Positions 33,833 through 47,100 of a stretch of 64,000 nucleotides of DNA are shown in pieces. The number at the start of each line of letters is the position of its first letter. Position 1 is the first letter of the stretch. The notes beneath the pieces are model-generated. The model searched no databases. It was not told the origin of the DNA and was given only the letters and a program-made list of their open reading frames with translations. The stretch covers positions 22,663,467 to 22,727,466 of the forward strand of contig CM046354.1 of the NCBI GenBank assembly GCA_025403435.1, read 5' to 3'. A program made the translations under genes and the position numbers. Source of the DNA: Artocarpus heterophyllus. Lineage: Eukaryota > Streptophyta > Magnoliopsida > Rosales > Moraceae.

Positions 33833-36800
33833 TCACACCCTTCGCTTGTGCTCTGGTCGGTGAGTAAACTCGAAATCGATATGCACGAAAGCTCGCTCCA
33901 CTTCGGGGAGTTGCTCAAGTTTCTCTTGGAGGGTCTCGCCAATGTTGTGTGCCAAGATTAGAATCATATCTTCAGGCAGGACTATGTCAACCTCTACGAA
34001 ATAGTGAGAACCAAATGTGTAAGCTCTCACCGTGTCGATATGCTTGATCGCTTCATGGTGATTCCATATCAAATATGTCAATTTTGCTAGAAAATCAGGC
34101 GGAGCAGTTCTTCCAATTAGGGATAAAACATTCTCCATCACTGTTTTTGTCCATGTGTTCATTGTATACAATGCTATCTGTAAATACAGTTTCAAAAATC
34201 CAACTGAATAAATAGCAAGTATTTTAAGGGACAGTTGCAAAACTATACCTTGTAGTTTAGTTTTTAAAAGAAAAAATATAGGAAGAAAAACCTATCCTAT
34301 GTCTTTAAAAATTACTGCTCCATCCTGTAGATTTAAGTTTTTAGTTCCCAAGCTACCCCTTTGACCCATTGACTACGAGGAAAAGGGGAAAATGCTTTAT
34401 GTCCCCTCAATATGACCTTTAATTATTTGTGTTCCAAATATGCTAGGCCAGTTTTTTTCACTAGTTCAAACTACAATTCAAATGTTTCTGTTCTAATATT
34501 CTCTCCCATAAAAATTTGAGTTTCTTTTGAACTTGTGAACCAAATGAGCCAAACTTTTGTATTTAGTTTTAGTTTTGATTTTGAGTTTTGAATTCCTACA
34601 CAATTTGATATGTTGATGTACAAGCTTTGGATAGAGAGCATATCAATCTCTCATGTTTAGATAACGTTTTATTTATTTACTGGTGTAATTATTTTTTGGG
34701 GGTCATTTTTCTACTCTAAGATATGCTAGAGGATTATGTAGTGTTTGACAAAATCAGTTCTAACTTAAAGTTTTGGTTGCTACAGTGTAAAACTTACACA
34801 TACTACAGTGAGTAGAAAAAGTAAGCTACATTATAAAACTCTTATATGCTACAGTTTTTTATTTCCAACCATATTTTCTAAACACCTTTTTAATATTGAA
34901 ACTAAACCATCGAATTTGAAGGAAGTAGTTATAGTTGCCAGCGACATGTAGGGTGGATTTTTTTTTTACCAAAATCCATGATCAAAAGTGGTCCTTTGAA
35001 TGTAGGGAATTAGCAGGATTTGTTTACCATTGCAAAGAAAAGCAAATAGACAACACAAAAAAAGGAAGAAACAAGATGAAAATTCTTCCCAAAAAAAAAA
35101 AAAAACAGAAGAGAAACAGTATGAAAAACAGTTCAGAGAAAAGAACTCACTATGAGAGCTCCAGTAGGATCAATCCACCAGTAAAACCGGACAGCTAGGA
35201 CGGCTGCTGCCAAACCCATGGAATTGGTAACGACATCAAAGAGATGATCTTGTGCATAGGCTCGGACGATGTCGTTTTTGAACCGGCGACAGTAAACCAT
35301 TAGCACAAACTTCACTATTGTGACCGCAACCATGATCCCTATCATCCATTTCTCTTCTTCGTGATTCATTTCAGGCCGCGACTGCATACGTATTAAAGTA
35401 GGGAATTAGAGTATGAATTCAATAATTTAGTACACAATTTACTAGAGTTCTGAACGACATTTCCCTCACATGAAAACAATCTTCTCCTTAGTTAACAAAC
35501 AATGTGCCAATAAATTTAGACATGTAGAAGTTGTGCTTTTAGTATTGTTGTGAGAGCATCAAGTTTGTTACTTGGGAGAAGTAAGTCAGAGTTATATGTA
35601 ACCTCTTTCCATGCCTCAATTGGACTCTAAAAGGATGGCAAACTGTAAACAACAAATGATTCAAAGTGCACACACCTTTGTAACGAGGTGCCGGATAGAT
35701 TCGAGCAAAATTTGCAGTCCAAGAGTCGCCATTACAGATGCAAAAACAATGATACCCTGCATATTAAGCCTTGGTCAAAATAAAAACAACTTAGAGAACA
35801 GTGCAGCTTTGAGAGAAGATATTCACGTAGTAAGCGGCCGCATTTTAGCACATCTTGGCCTAATAATTCTCTGTTTGATCCATGAATTGTCCTAAATGTT
35901 AATTCAATAGAAAAGGTATCGATGTGTTCAAAAACTTGTGCTGTCATTTTTTTCATTAAAAAATAGATTAGTGGTGTCCTCGTGCCCATGTCTCGCTTTT
36001 GAAGTCTACAAGGAACTACAGGTACAAAATTTTCAAAAATTTAGGGATTAAACAGCGTAATTTGAAAGTTCGAGAACTAATTAAAAATTTGGCCAATACA
36101 TGTTAGCCACAAACAATGCGTATTATAACCTCTCCTATCGAATCTGAAATATGGGTCTAAACAGAAGTTAATTAGCACTAAAACTTAAGCAAGTAAATCC
36201 TAGAAAAGTTGGAATTTAAAAAAAAAAAAAGTTACAAAACCAGAAATGAGTAAAAAGGTAGAATATTGTTTTGTACCAACGGTTGCATACGATTCTTCCC
36301 AATGGGATAATGATAGTGGTTTGGGTTCTTCATTGCGTAGGCAGTGAACCACAAAATAAAGCCTGACAAGAGATCCAAGAGAGAATCCAGAGTAGAGGCA
36401 ATGACAGCCAATGATTTGCTCTCAATTGATGCATAAACCTTTGCAGCAAAGAGTACCATGTTAGCTATGTTTGACGCATGAACTGCCATTCTTTCACTCT
36501 TTGCCAGCTGCTTCATTTCATCCTGTGGAAAATCCAAGTGTTAAAAATAAACTACACACTCAAATGCTACTATAAAAAAAATAAAAAAGAAAAAACAATG
36601 AACCTCTGTAAGACTTCCTTGAACGCAACCCAATTCAGCCATGGAATCCATCTCATTGAACCCTTCAAGAAGGCTTTCTTGTTTCTTGTAATATTCTGCA
36701 ACTTTGTATTGCTTCCCTGAAATTATCAAACAAAAAATTTAAATTTTGTCTGCTAAATTCTAGTAGTGATATATATACTATTAAAGCAATCAAGTGAACT

Positions 36801-39800
36801 ATATTATTGGGTATTACTTCAAGTCTTCAACCAACACCATGTTTAATCACATGATTTTTTCCCTTTTCTTTTTTAGTGAAAACTCAAGTTGGTTTGCACC
36901 GATAGCGAGGTGTATTTACTCTATAGAAAAGGAGGAGTGTTTCTCTTTCGCAATTAATTATGTGTTTAGTCATAAATTTAAAAAATAGTTAGTGGAACCA
37001 TTAGTTATGAAATGAAAGAATAAAATCTTATAGTGTTTGCACCTTTTGGTATTGAAACTCAAACAAAGTGAATGAATATTATATGTATGTATACCCTTAA
37101 TACATTCACATATTATAAATTAGTGATTATTTAATTGTGTAAAACATATGCAGTAATTATGTTTATAAATATAAATATATATGGGTGAGTTTTCAATGGT
37201 GTTCATATGACTCGCTATAATAGGAAAAGCAACATGTTAAGTTTAAACATCAATTAAAAAGATTTTTATTCACTTAAATTAACATAGAATGTCAACAATA
37301 TATTTTTTTTAATGACGAGGTGTCATTTTATTTGGAATGGTGGTTAAGCTATTAAAAAAAAAGTGATTGTCCTTTCCCATTATTTCCTGCCAAAAAAGAA
37401 GGTTTATTTTTATATTTGCTCCTCGAACTATGTCATTTATGTCGTTATACTCTCAGTTTTTTACCACTTAATTCCCTCAAGCTTTGTTCTATTAGCAAGT
37501 AACCCCCTTTCATCCAACTTTGTTAGTTTTTGAATTTTTTATAGCATGTTTTTATATTTTCCCTCCAAACTATGTTACTTAGGTTACTTTGTCTCCCCAT
37601 CCTCGACATTCAAAATGTGTCACTATGTCCCCTCATTTGTTCTTGTTAGCAAATAACCTCTTTTCGTCCAATTTTGTTTGGATTAATATAAATTGATTTT
37701 TTAAAACTTTATGAGACCTCTATGTTAAAGCAATTTACATACTCACAACTTGCATGAAAATTTTTTACAACATGCCATTTAAATAGAAATACAAAAAAGA
37801 TTTAAGGTAGGAGAATAAAAAAAACCACACAAAATCCCTTAAAATAATATGTTTTTATTTTTAAAAACTTTAAGAGCTCTATTTTTTTAAGGAATTTTAT
37901 AGGTTTTTTTTTTCTCCTTAAGCTCTTTTATGTTTGGATTGGAATGGTTTATCACAAAAAAATAATATTTTTTCCTTAAACTCGTTTTTCTCAATCTACA
38001 TTTTTTTTCCTCTAAACTCTTTTATGTTGGGGATATTTTAAAAATTGGGGGACAAAATAAAATTAGTGACAAAGTTTGAGAGGGGGGAGGGAATATAAAA
38101 ATATTCCACAAAAAGGTCAAAAAACTAACGGAGTTGGATGGTATGGGGATAATTGCTAATGGAACAAAGTTTGAAGGATTAAAAGGTACATTTTAAAAGT
38201 TGAGGGTAAAGTAATATAAATGACATAAATCGAGGTGCAAATAAAAAAAATCCAAAATATAAATAATAAAGTCCAAGTCATTTTATAAGAAAGTTCATAC
38301 ACTTAAATCAACAATAAATAAAACTAGAAGATTAAGTTTTGTCGAATGTTCTTAAACAAAAATAATCTCTCAAGAAATAAAATTTTATGAATCATTTCAT
38401 ATTCCGACTTTTAAGAAAAAAAAATTATTTATTTTTTTTGTACTTTTCAAATGGCATAGAGGGATTAAAAGTTTGGAGTCCATCATTTTCAAATTGGAGA
38501 TCTTGTGTCAATAAAATTTCTTCATTTAAATTCACATGCAAGAAAAAAAAGCATAGCGACTTTAACATATATTTTTGTAAACAAAAAATAATTACCATGT
38601 TTTAAACATTCATTAAACTCAAACCGTAAAAATAAAACAAAAAAGAAAGTCTAACATATTGACAATAATAAATCATAAAGAAGCATATAAAAGAAAATGC
38701 ATAAACAAAAAAATTACAATTTAGTTTATTGTTTTTTATTTAAAAAAATATAGTTATGGAAGCATTACACAATAAAAGGCATAAAAATAAAAACATATGA
38801 TAATTTTAAGAGATTGTTCATCCTTTATTACGAGATTACTATTATTTTTCATCCAGATATTAATAGAATTTTAATTAAGGGACCAAATTCGGAATATTTA
38901 AAGAGCCCAGGGTGTAAATTAGAATACTTTTTAATATAAGGACTAATTTAAAAAAAAGAAGAACGTTTCAAAAACCTCTCATGAATTTAACTCTTTCTTA
39001 TTTCTTTTCTATTATGTTCTCTACAAACATTATATTCCCCCTTACATTTCACTACCATTTGTTAAAAGTTTCATCTATTTGTCATATCTTGTAGGGCAGT
39101 GCACAATGCTCACTAGCAATTGCCTATTTGGTGCAACATGAGAACCCATACTAGCAAGTCATAAACTGAATCGAATTGTAACTTTGAAGGTCTGTTTCAA
39201 ACCCAACTAAGTCAGGATTAATTTCACTAAGGGTGTCTAAGGTTTATCTTTTATCTCATTTTTGTCTCTCACTTTTAAAAAGTCCTATTTTAGTTCCTAA
39301 CGTATTATTTTATTCCAATTTTTGTCCTTTCATTAATTAACCTTTAAGTTTTATATAGTTCCATATGGAAAAAACAATGTGCTGTCTATGTGATAGGTAG
39401 TTAAATTAATAAAATTTGATGTAAATGTTCTTGGGATTAAAACTGAAAAGAATATGCAAAAAAATATCTAAAGTTTAGGGACCAAAACTGAAAAACATAT
39501 AAAGTTTAAGGATCTTTTGTAGATATTGTTATCTTTATTGTATTTTGTATTAGTTTAATTGCTTAAACCTATCAATATAACAATGTTGATGTTAGGACTA
39601 TATATATTCGCAATATTGTATTACTTAAGCCAACGTTTTTCCTTAATATAGATATTTATATCAATAAAATGTAACTTTCTATATAATTTTCTTGTCAACA
39701 AGTTGTGATTATGACAATAATTTCAAGACTATCCACCAAACATCACATCTGACAATTATTAGCCACGAATATATTGTTCGGAATAATCAAAGCTAAATGC

Positions 39801-41579
39801 CACCTTAATGCTATTTGGAAGGACTAGTGGTTTTTCCAAAGCACCAAGGGTGAAATCAAAAAGCGACCTCAACAAGCAAAGAATGATTTTATTTTATTTT
39901 CATGTTCTTATTTGAATCCGACTTTGCTTCCACTAAAAATGCGAGAAGTAGTGGAACACTAAGACTGCACTAAGAAAAGCGAAAACATCTCTAGTTTTCC
40001 CTTAAATAAAAAAAAACGTATTATCTATCCCCTAAAAAAAGAAAGAAAGTAAAGTATTGTCTATACAACAGACCAAAAAAATAAAATAAAAATGCAATAG
40101 GAGCAATATCTAGAAAGCATGACTCATAGCACAAATTTAAAAGCTCTTATTTTCGAAAATAGTGCACTTATTTTAAAAGTTAGGAATTGATATAACGTAT
40201 GCACAATGCTGAATTTAAAAGCTTTGAACCGAAACGCTTATAAATATAACTCACAAAATATGAAAAGTTTGAAATTTGATATTGATCATTAAGTACGATT
40301 TGATCTCTTGTTTACAAAATACGGTGCGACAACTTATTTCTGGCCTAGAATTTAGTACCCATATTCCACTTCTCTCTCCTTTTTTTTTTTTTTTTTTTCA
40401 GAAATACAAAACGTAAATGACCAAAGATGAAAAGTGAAGAAATTCTGTTGTTGAACCCACAAAAAATGTCCATTTCAAGTTCTCCTATCAATTCATACCC
40501 AAGTAGAGCAACCTGTTTAACCCTATAAGGTTATAACTACTATTAACGAAACAATAAACTTAGTCTAAAAAGCAATTTAGTGAATGACTAAGTTCTAACC
40601 CAACGATGATAAAAAAGATTTTTCAATACAAAAAACACAATACAAAGAATCTTTAAAGAATAGCCAAAAGCCTAAAATATCCTTACTTACAAAATGGTAG
40701 GTCAAAGTCTAATAAATACATCATTTATTAGATTTAGGTTCACTATTTTGTGAAATTGGGGATTTAAACCTATAAAGATAAATTAAAAAAAAAAGATTTT
40801 TCTCTTCAAAACTCCAATTTCTCCTTAACAGTTGGTTTTTTCCAGGTGAATGAGAGGGATTTTTAAAAGAGCCTCCTGAGAAATTTTTTTTGGGTGAATG
40901 GTACAAATTTTTTTGGACAGTTTTTGGCACAAAAAAAAAAATTTTTTAGGCATCAAAACGGTTTTAGTTTTTTTTTCATCATATTGAAGTTTCTTATCCT
41001 GTTACAGTCATTTTTTTTATTTTTTTAAAAAAAACTGGGACAGTTTACCTGTATAAAAAAAGCGTATTTTTTGGTTAAAAAAAAAAAAAGACCATTTACC
41101 CAATTAGAAATTTTTTTTTTTGGCCCTTTTGTCAAAATCTTCCGGTGAGGTGAATAATAAACCCCAGTTCGAGTGTTAAAACATTAATCAAAAGGATAAT
41201 TATAGTGATAATCATGATGATGAAAAAGGACGGTAATGATAAAGTAACAGGAAGAGTACATACTCGGGGTGCGAAGTAGGCGACGAAAAGGGAAAGCGAA
41301 GGAAGCGCAGCGACGATCATCATTATGATTATGGCGAGGGCTTGATGATCCGTCTGGCAAACGGAAGTCGCTGAGATCAAGCCTCCAAGACAAGTTCTTC
41401 TCCGGCGAGAGCCCAGCGATGTCGACCGGCGGTGATGGCGAGAGGAGAGGTTCTCTTCTGTTGCAGTCGTCGGCGTCGGCGATGATGCTCGGCGAAGACG
41501 GAATACTGCTCGCACTTACGCCAGTTCCGATATTATTCTCCATGCCAAGATGATGATGATCATGATGTTCACTACTCAT
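33833..41579 (-). CDS. MTP: Mn-type cation diffusion facilitator (metal tolerance protein, MTP9/10/11 group)
   Basis: Six exons on the minus strand: 41579-41264, 36716-36604, 36522-36277, 35756-35676, 35381-35151, 34177-33833. All introns are GT-AG and all phases agree, giving 1,332 nt and 443 aa. The His/Asp/Pro-rich N-terminus is followed by [13 protein letters not shown] and [16 protein letters not shown]. Helix 2 carries D189-SLL-D193 and helix 5 D297-HLF-D301. These paired DxxxD sites are the metal-binding signature of plant Mn-CDF proteins, where Zn-CDFs have HxxxD. The cytosolic C-terminal ferredoxin-like domain includes [20 protein letters not shown] and ends [10 protein letters not shown]. 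Such proteins load Mn2+ from the cytosol into Golgi/prevacuolar or vacuolar compartments by H+ exchange. Length matches the family (about 400-430) and no stop interrupts it. Subgroup 9/10 fits best; the exact orthologue is not certain. Intron 1 is unusually long (4.5 kb). Confidence 0.92.
37362..38280. mobile_element. Long inverted-repeat element in MTP intron 1
   Basis: The left arm (about 37362-37545) and right arm (about 38100-38280) are inverted copies: TTTGCTCCTCGAACTATG on the left pairs with the reverse complement of the CGAGGTGCAAAT region on the right. The match runs through TTTGTTCTATTAGCAA and CCAACTTTGTTAG for ~180 bp. The left arm is partly duplicated at 37555-37680. No transposase was seen. 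Long arms suggest a Mutator-like or foldback MITE, but no target duplication was identified. Confidence 0.6.
40925..41150. repeat. Homopolymer-dense stretch next to MTP exon 1
   Basis: Intronic DNA made of many A and T runs of 8-13 bases in quick succession, ending about 110 bp from the exon 1 donor site. It may be real low-complexity sequence or a poorly resolved consensus. Confidence 0.5.
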
Positions 41580-42225
41580 TCTTTTCCAATGACTTATTGT
41601 CGTACCCTGCTCTCTCTTTTCTCGGTTTGTGCGTGTGTATATATATAAATATAGATATATATATATATATGTATGTATATTTATATGTATATATATAGAG
41701 AGAGAGTAAAGAGAAGAAAAGAGAGATGTGTTTGTAAATCATAAAGTGGGTGGCTATAAAGAGGGATTTTTAAAAATATATATAGATAAAGTTTTTTTGG
41801 GAAGGGTTAATAAAGTTTCTTAATCTATAAATGGAAAGAATCTTTTTTTTTTGAAAAGATAAGAATTTGCTATTTAGTCGTTAGATTAAAACGCTTAAAG
41901 TTCCTTAAAAAAAAAAGGCTTGAATTTTTTTTTTTTAAAGGACTACATTTTCTTTTGGGTTATTTTGAAGACCAAAATAGCTGCTAACCAAGGAAAAAAA
42001 AAACTATTCTAAAAACAAACTAACAAAATTTTGTAACTGACTCCAACTGCTACGTGGAGACGTGCATGTGTAACTCTCACTCTAACAAAAAATGAAACGG
42101 AATCGTGTATTTTTTATATGATTTCTTGTACTCAAGTACACGAATTGTTAATGCCCTGCACTTCCATACGTGTCGTGAAGTGAATTCTGAAACTTAAAAA
42201 AAAAAAAAAAAAAAAAAAAAACTTA
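41580..42225. promoter_or_regulatory. Upstream region of the MTP gene
   Basis: Directly 5' of the MTP start codon on the minus strand. It begins with a pyrimidine-rich presumptive leader, then a TA/TG/GA microsatellite (about 41633-41706) holding many TATA-like strings, so no single TATA box can be chosen. A 25-bp A run lies near 42197-42221. No other gene was seen. Confidence 0.45.
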
Positions 42226-42746
42226 GGGTCTGTTTTGGAAATTGATTCGAATTGTATTATTTTTGATTATTTGTTTTGAGTTGTGCGATTTGAATTAGTG
42301 ATTTAAATAATTATACGAATTTATATTTGGATGTGCATTTAAAGTGTTAATTTAAAAGAAAATAAAATTGAAATTTATGTTTTGATAGAGAGTAGGAAAG
42401 GTTTTTGATTCATTAACAAATTTAACAAAATCTTAATGTTAGTGATCCTAAAAAATATGCAATATAGATATTGATTTATTACTCTTTCATTAGGAACACA
42501 ATAAAAAAGAATCGTCTTAATTGAATATGAAATAAAGAAGTTATGATTTTTTCCTTAAAGATAGGAGAAAAAATTTCAGCTTTTGCTATAACAAATATAT
42601 CCGAGTCCAACGAATTCAATGGGAGGTAAAACCCTAAAAAATTGGATTCAAAAGATTCAAATTATTTGAATTTTAGGGAAACTAAACATGTATCCAAAAG
42701 ATTTGAATGCAAAGAGTTGGCCGTATAAGTGAAACAAATGGCCCCC
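42226..42746. mobile_element. PIF/Harbinger-like MITE with TTA duplication
   Basis: The 521-bp element runs from GGGTCTGTTTTGGAAA to CAAATGGCCCCC, with TTA on each side (42223-42225 and 42747-42749). The interior has GATTCGAATT/GATTCAAATT repeats near both ends and no coding frame. End sequence and TSD fit Tourist/PIF-type MITEs. Confidence 0.65.
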
Positions 42747-42749
42747 TTA

Positions 42750-43084
42750 AAATACAATGAAGATATTTAATTTTTGTTTTTGATTATCCTTGAGAGATAT
42801 TTAATAATATTTGGTGCCAAAGAATGTGGGTAGAAAAACTGGAGAATAGAAGCACAAAAAACTAGAAATAACATTTGGTTTGATGAGTAAAGATTACTAT
42901 CTTTTAAGGTTTTATTTGTGCCTGCTATTATAGTTTACAAACCAAATTTCTATGACAAATTACCCCAGAACACAACAGATGTTGAATAGAATAATTAATA
43001 ATACTATTGTATTCCAAAACAATGCATAAACCTAAAAATTTGGAACAAGCCAAAGCTGTGACGCTGACTATCATGTGTTGTAGT
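42750..43084. other. AT-rich intergenic DNA
   Basis: Short stretch between the MITE and the chromovirus insertion; no gene seen. Confidence 0.5.
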
Positions 43085-43089
43085 AGTAC

Positions 43090-43836
43090 TGTCAGCACCT
43101 AATGATTTGACTCGAACCTGTGTGCGCGAGTGCACGCGGGCTGTGAGCAGCCAAGTCGAGAGTAGAGCATGATTACACTTGGCTTGGTGGCAGATGAGTT
43201 TTGCATGGCATAGACGTGAAGACCAGCATGCAAAAGGAGGCAACGTGCATGGGAGTAAACATGCACACACGTGAGACACTCAAAGTTAGTTGTGGCACAT
43301 GATGGGAAGTTGAGACACATGTCTTGGTTAGACCAAGGCCTGACACGCGGCTTGGAGAGACCAGGCCCCAATGCACGTGGCAAGACAATAGATGGCTAGG
43401 CGGTTATCTGACCCATGTGGTGCGCGCTTGTGAAAAGCCAAGCGTGCGCCATTACTGCGTGTGTAGGTGCAGTTACAAGCAGTTATTTGGACCCGCAACT
43501 GTTACCCCAGATGGCTAAGTGAGACCCAAGACACGTGTCCCATCAGAAATGTAAGGCCTAATGGCTGGGGCTGTCAGCCAACACGTGTTGCCCAGTTTTG
43601 TTTATTTATAGCCACGGATGGCTAAGGCCGAGGACACGATTTTGTGAGTGTGTGATCCCAGCAAACAATTGTTGTATTCCTTTTATGTGAGATAATAAAG
43701 GGTTGGGAGAATTTTCCTGTACTTGGGTGTGTTTGTGTTTCCTTTGATTCAAAGTGTGTGCGAGTTGGCTGGTTGAGTGAGGAACTTAGCGCCATCACTG
43801 GTGAAAAATTAGTGAGAGAATTTAGACCCCGTGACA
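43090..43836 (+). repeat. 5' LTR of the chromovirus
   Basis: 747 bp from TGTCAGCACC to CCCCGTGACA. It contains a TATA-like TATTTATAG (about 43602-43610) and an AATAAAG polyadenylation-type motif near 43691. My hand alignment with the 3' LTR gives about 41 mismatches and no indels. Confidence 0.95.
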
Positions 43837-43838
43837 AC

Positions 43839-43850
43839 TGGTATCAGAGC
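43839..43850 (+). other. Primer-binding site (initiator tRNA-Met)
   Basis: TGGTATCAGAGC two bases after the 5' LTR. Confidence 0.9.
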
Positions 43851-43882
43851 CCAAGCCTTGTGGCGTTTCTAGGTTAGCAGCG

Positions 43883-45026
43883 ATGAACGAGATTCGAGAA
43901 CGGCTTACCCGATTGGAGGACTTCGTTGGTGCCCCTTTGATCGATGATGCTACAAGTTTGGCCGTTCAATTCGAGCGATAATCTAAGCAGATTGCGGTAC
44001 TGAATGCGGCGCGGACAGACCTTGTGAAAGATATGGAGGAGCGATTCTCTTCCATGATGCACGACTTCATCACCATGGTCGCACTTGGTGAAAGACAACT
44101 CCAAGAAATTGGAAGATGAGTTGAACATTATCAAGAGGGCTGTGGCAACCCCTCAGCCAATCGATGGTGGTCTTGGTTCTTCGAAACTAAAAGTACTAGA
44201 GCCGAAGCCATTCAATGGCAACCAGAATGCAAAAGAACTTGAGAACTTCTTGTGGGATATGGAGCAGTACTTCAAGGCTGCTCGTATGGCGAAGAACGAA
44301 CAAGTGACGATAACGAGCATGTATCTTAGTGGTGACGCCAAACTTTGGTGGCGCACCCAGTTGGATGACGATGCGAACTCAAGTAGGCCTCGGATTGAGA
44401 CGTTGGAAGCCTTAAAGAAAGAGTTGAAGGAGCAATTCTTGCCCCTGAACTCGGCTTGGTTAGTAAGGGAAACCTTGAAGAAGTTAAAGCACACAGGATC
44501 AGTGCGGGATTACGTGAGAGAGTTTAATTCCTTGATGCTGGACATCAAGAATATGTCGGAAGAAGATAAGCTGTTTAATTTCTTCTCTGGACTACAGCCC
44601 TGGGCGCAGGTTGAATTAAGAAGGCAGAATGTGAAGGATTTGCCTATGGCTATTGCTGCTACGGATAGCCTCATTGACTGCAAATTTGGGCCTTCTTCAT
44701 CCAACATTGACAAGAAGAAGTCCAAAGATGACGGCAAGAGAAGTCAGAAATCTGGCAAAGAGGGAAAGAAAGATAAGCAAAAGAGGAAAGATGGTGAGGC
44801 CTCAAAGTCCAAAGGCACAGAGGCGGCTATTAGCAAGAAAAACTCAAGATGCTTTATCTGTGATGGTCCTCATCGGGTGAGAGATTGCCCAAGGAAAGAG
44901 AAACTGTCGGCCCTCATTGCTCAGGAAGGATCTGATGACGAGGCGGGTGGTGCAAAACCAAGATTGAACCCCCTTCAGTTACTAAACGCAATCACGGGAG
45001 ACAAGCAGGGTCTCACAAAGGGCTAA
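43883..45026 (+). pseudogene. Chromovirus gag
   Basis: Begins MNEIRERLTRLEDFVGAPL at 43883 and hits TAA after about 32 codons. The main frame 44085-45026 (313 codons) carries the capsid region (KVLEPKPFNGNQNAKELENF, YLSGDAKLWWRTQLDDDA, GSVRDYVREFNSLMLDIKNM). A Lys-rich linker and the zinc knuckle CFICDGPHRVRDC (CX2CX3HX4C) follow. Gag forms the particle and binds element RNA. The long frame is nearly intact; only the N-terminal stop and frame change separate it from the start. Confidence 0.85.
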
Positions 45027-46571
45027 TGTATGTGAATATGTTGCTGAATGGGCATGCAGTGCGAGCGATGTTGGACACTGGTGCGACCAACAATTTCCTT
45101 TCATAGCAAAAAATTAGAGATCTTGGACTGACCATCTCAAAGACCTTGAATAGGATAAAGGCAGTGAATTCTAGTGCACAGCCTATCTAAGGAATGACCA
45201 CGTTGTCCTTGAAGATTAGTGATTGGGAACAAGAGTGTTGCTTCATGGCTGTCCCTCTTGATGATTATGATCTAATCCTTGGAATTGAGTTTTTTGTGAA
45301 GTCCAAACCTGTAGCAGTGCCCCACTTGAGTGGCCTCTTCATTCAAGATGAGGTAAAACCGTGTTTTGTTCGAGCAGATTTTTGTGAGCAAACTGCAGAG
45401 AAGCCATTGTTGCAGTCGGCTTCCCAGTTAAAGTCAGGTTTAAAGCGGGGTGAGACAACGAAAGTGGCTGCCTTGGTGGAGATCAAGCCAAACAAAGTTG
45501 TTGATGTGCCTGACGAAGTTGCTGGAGTGCTTGAGGAGTTTCAAGACTTGATGCCACCTGAACTACCAAAGAAGTTACCCCCACGGAGGAACTTTGATCA
45601 CAAGATCGATCTTGAACCAGGCGCAAGACCTCCTGCCCGTGCCCCTTACCGCATGGCGCCTGCAGAGTTGTCAGAATTATGAAAGCAACTGGATGAGTTA
45701 CTGGAGGTAGGCTACTTGCAGCCATCAAGGGCCCCATATGGTGCACCTGTTTTATTCCAGAAAAAGCAGGATGGCACCCTTTGCATGTGTGTGGATTATC
45801 AAGTACTCAACAAGGTTACGGTGAAAAACAAGTACCCTGTGCCCAATGTAGCAGATCAGTTCGATCGACTTTCAAAGGCATCTTACTTCACCAAACTTGA
45901 CTTACGTTCTGGGTATTGGCAAGTCTGCATTGCTGAGGGAGATTAGTCTAAAACAACAATGGTCACTAGGTATGGTTTGTTTGAATTCCTAGTAATGCCT
46001 TTTGGTCTCACTAACACCCCTGCTACCTTTTTGTAACCTCATGAATGATGTGCTCTATGAGTTTCTGGATAGCTTTGTAGTGGTTTATTTGGATGACATT
46101 GTGGTGTATAGTGAGTTGTTGACTCAACTATTTGAGCACCTGAGGATGGTATTCCACACACTAAGGGAAAATTCTCTGTATGTCAAGAAGGAGAAATGTG
46201 AGTTTTGTATGCAGGAAATCTTGTTTTTGGGGCACAAGATCAGTAAGGGGCAGGTCAAGATGGACGAGCGAAAGATTAAAGCTATTGTAGATTGGCTTTC
46301 CGCCATGAAGGTAACCGAATTACGGTCGTTCCTTGGCTTAGCAAACTACTACATGCGTTTTATCGAAGGATACTCCAAGAAGGTGAATCCCCTCACCGAC
46401 TTGTTGAGAAAAGATAAGAAGTGGGCTTGGACAGTAGATTGCCAAGAAGCATTTGACAAAATCAAGGCAGTGGTGACTTCTAAACCAGTGCCGCGGTTGC
46501 CTGACTTTGGATTACCCTTTGAAGTGCATACTGATGCATCCGATAGAGCCATTGGTGGGGTGTTGGTCTAG
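45027..46571 (+). pseudogene. Chromovirus protease and reverse transcriptase
   Basis: The protease keeps the active site MLDTGATNNFLS (near 45070-45105) and the flap-side LDDYDLILGIEFF. The RT begins PPRRNFDHKIDLEPGARPPA and, after a stop at 45680, continues [37 protein letters not shown] leads to another stop. A one-base insertion in a T run near 46030 shifts the frame before [20 protein letters not shown], which holds the YLDD catalytic site (46087-46098). [20 protein letters not shown] follows. All expected motifs are present, in more than one frame. Confidence 0.85.
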
Positions 46572-47100
46572 GAAAGGCACCCCATCGCATACGAAAGCAG
46601 AAAATTGAAGGACGTGGAACAACGCTATTCCGCCCATGAGAAAGAGATGGTAGTTGTGATCCATTGTCTTGAGATGTGGAAACATTACCTATTGGGAACA
46701 AAGTTTACTGTTGTGACAGACATCGTGGCTAATACTTACTTCAAGTCTTAAAAGAAACTATCTCCGAAACAGGCCTAGTGGCAAGAGTTTCTTGCTGAAT
46801 TTGACTTTCCATGGCTGCATCATCCAGGTAGTGAGAACCAGGTAGCAGACGCCTTGAGCAGGAAAGAAGTGCAGTCATATGTGGCTTCCTTGACCCTTGT
46901 TCTATCTGACTTTGTTGAGAAAATCAGGCAGGCTGCTGAGGCAGACTCTACGTACTGTCAGTTGAGGCAGCAGGTTGAAGATGGACTTGTCCAAAAATAT
47001 TGGGTCGATGGTGGCCTGTTGTATGCACGAGGAGGTCGACTCTTTGTCCCTAAGGGCGAGGGACTAAGGTAGAAATTATTAAAAGAGACCCATGATCCAT
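46572..47100 (+). pseudogene. Chromovirus RNase H and integrase zinc-finger region
   Basis: After the TAG at 46569 the RNase H continues with HPIAYESRKLKDVEQRYSAH and EKEMVVVIHCLEMWKHYLLG. The first RNase H Asp lies just upstream in [13 protein letters not shown]. Stops occur near 46750 and 46777. ENQVADALSRKE closes the domain. Frame 46854-47072 leads towards the integrase with WVDGGLLYARGGRLFVPKGE. Confidence 0.75.

Noticed and set aside
39225..39530. Possible palindromic element with AGTTTAGGGACCAAAACTGA-like text in MTP intron 1
   Set aside because: The arms align only loosely and no target duplication was found.
43004..43388. Minus-strand Cys/His-rich small frames repeated at 48344-48692
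   Set aside because: They lie in the two LTRs of the chromovirus, which explains why they occur twice.
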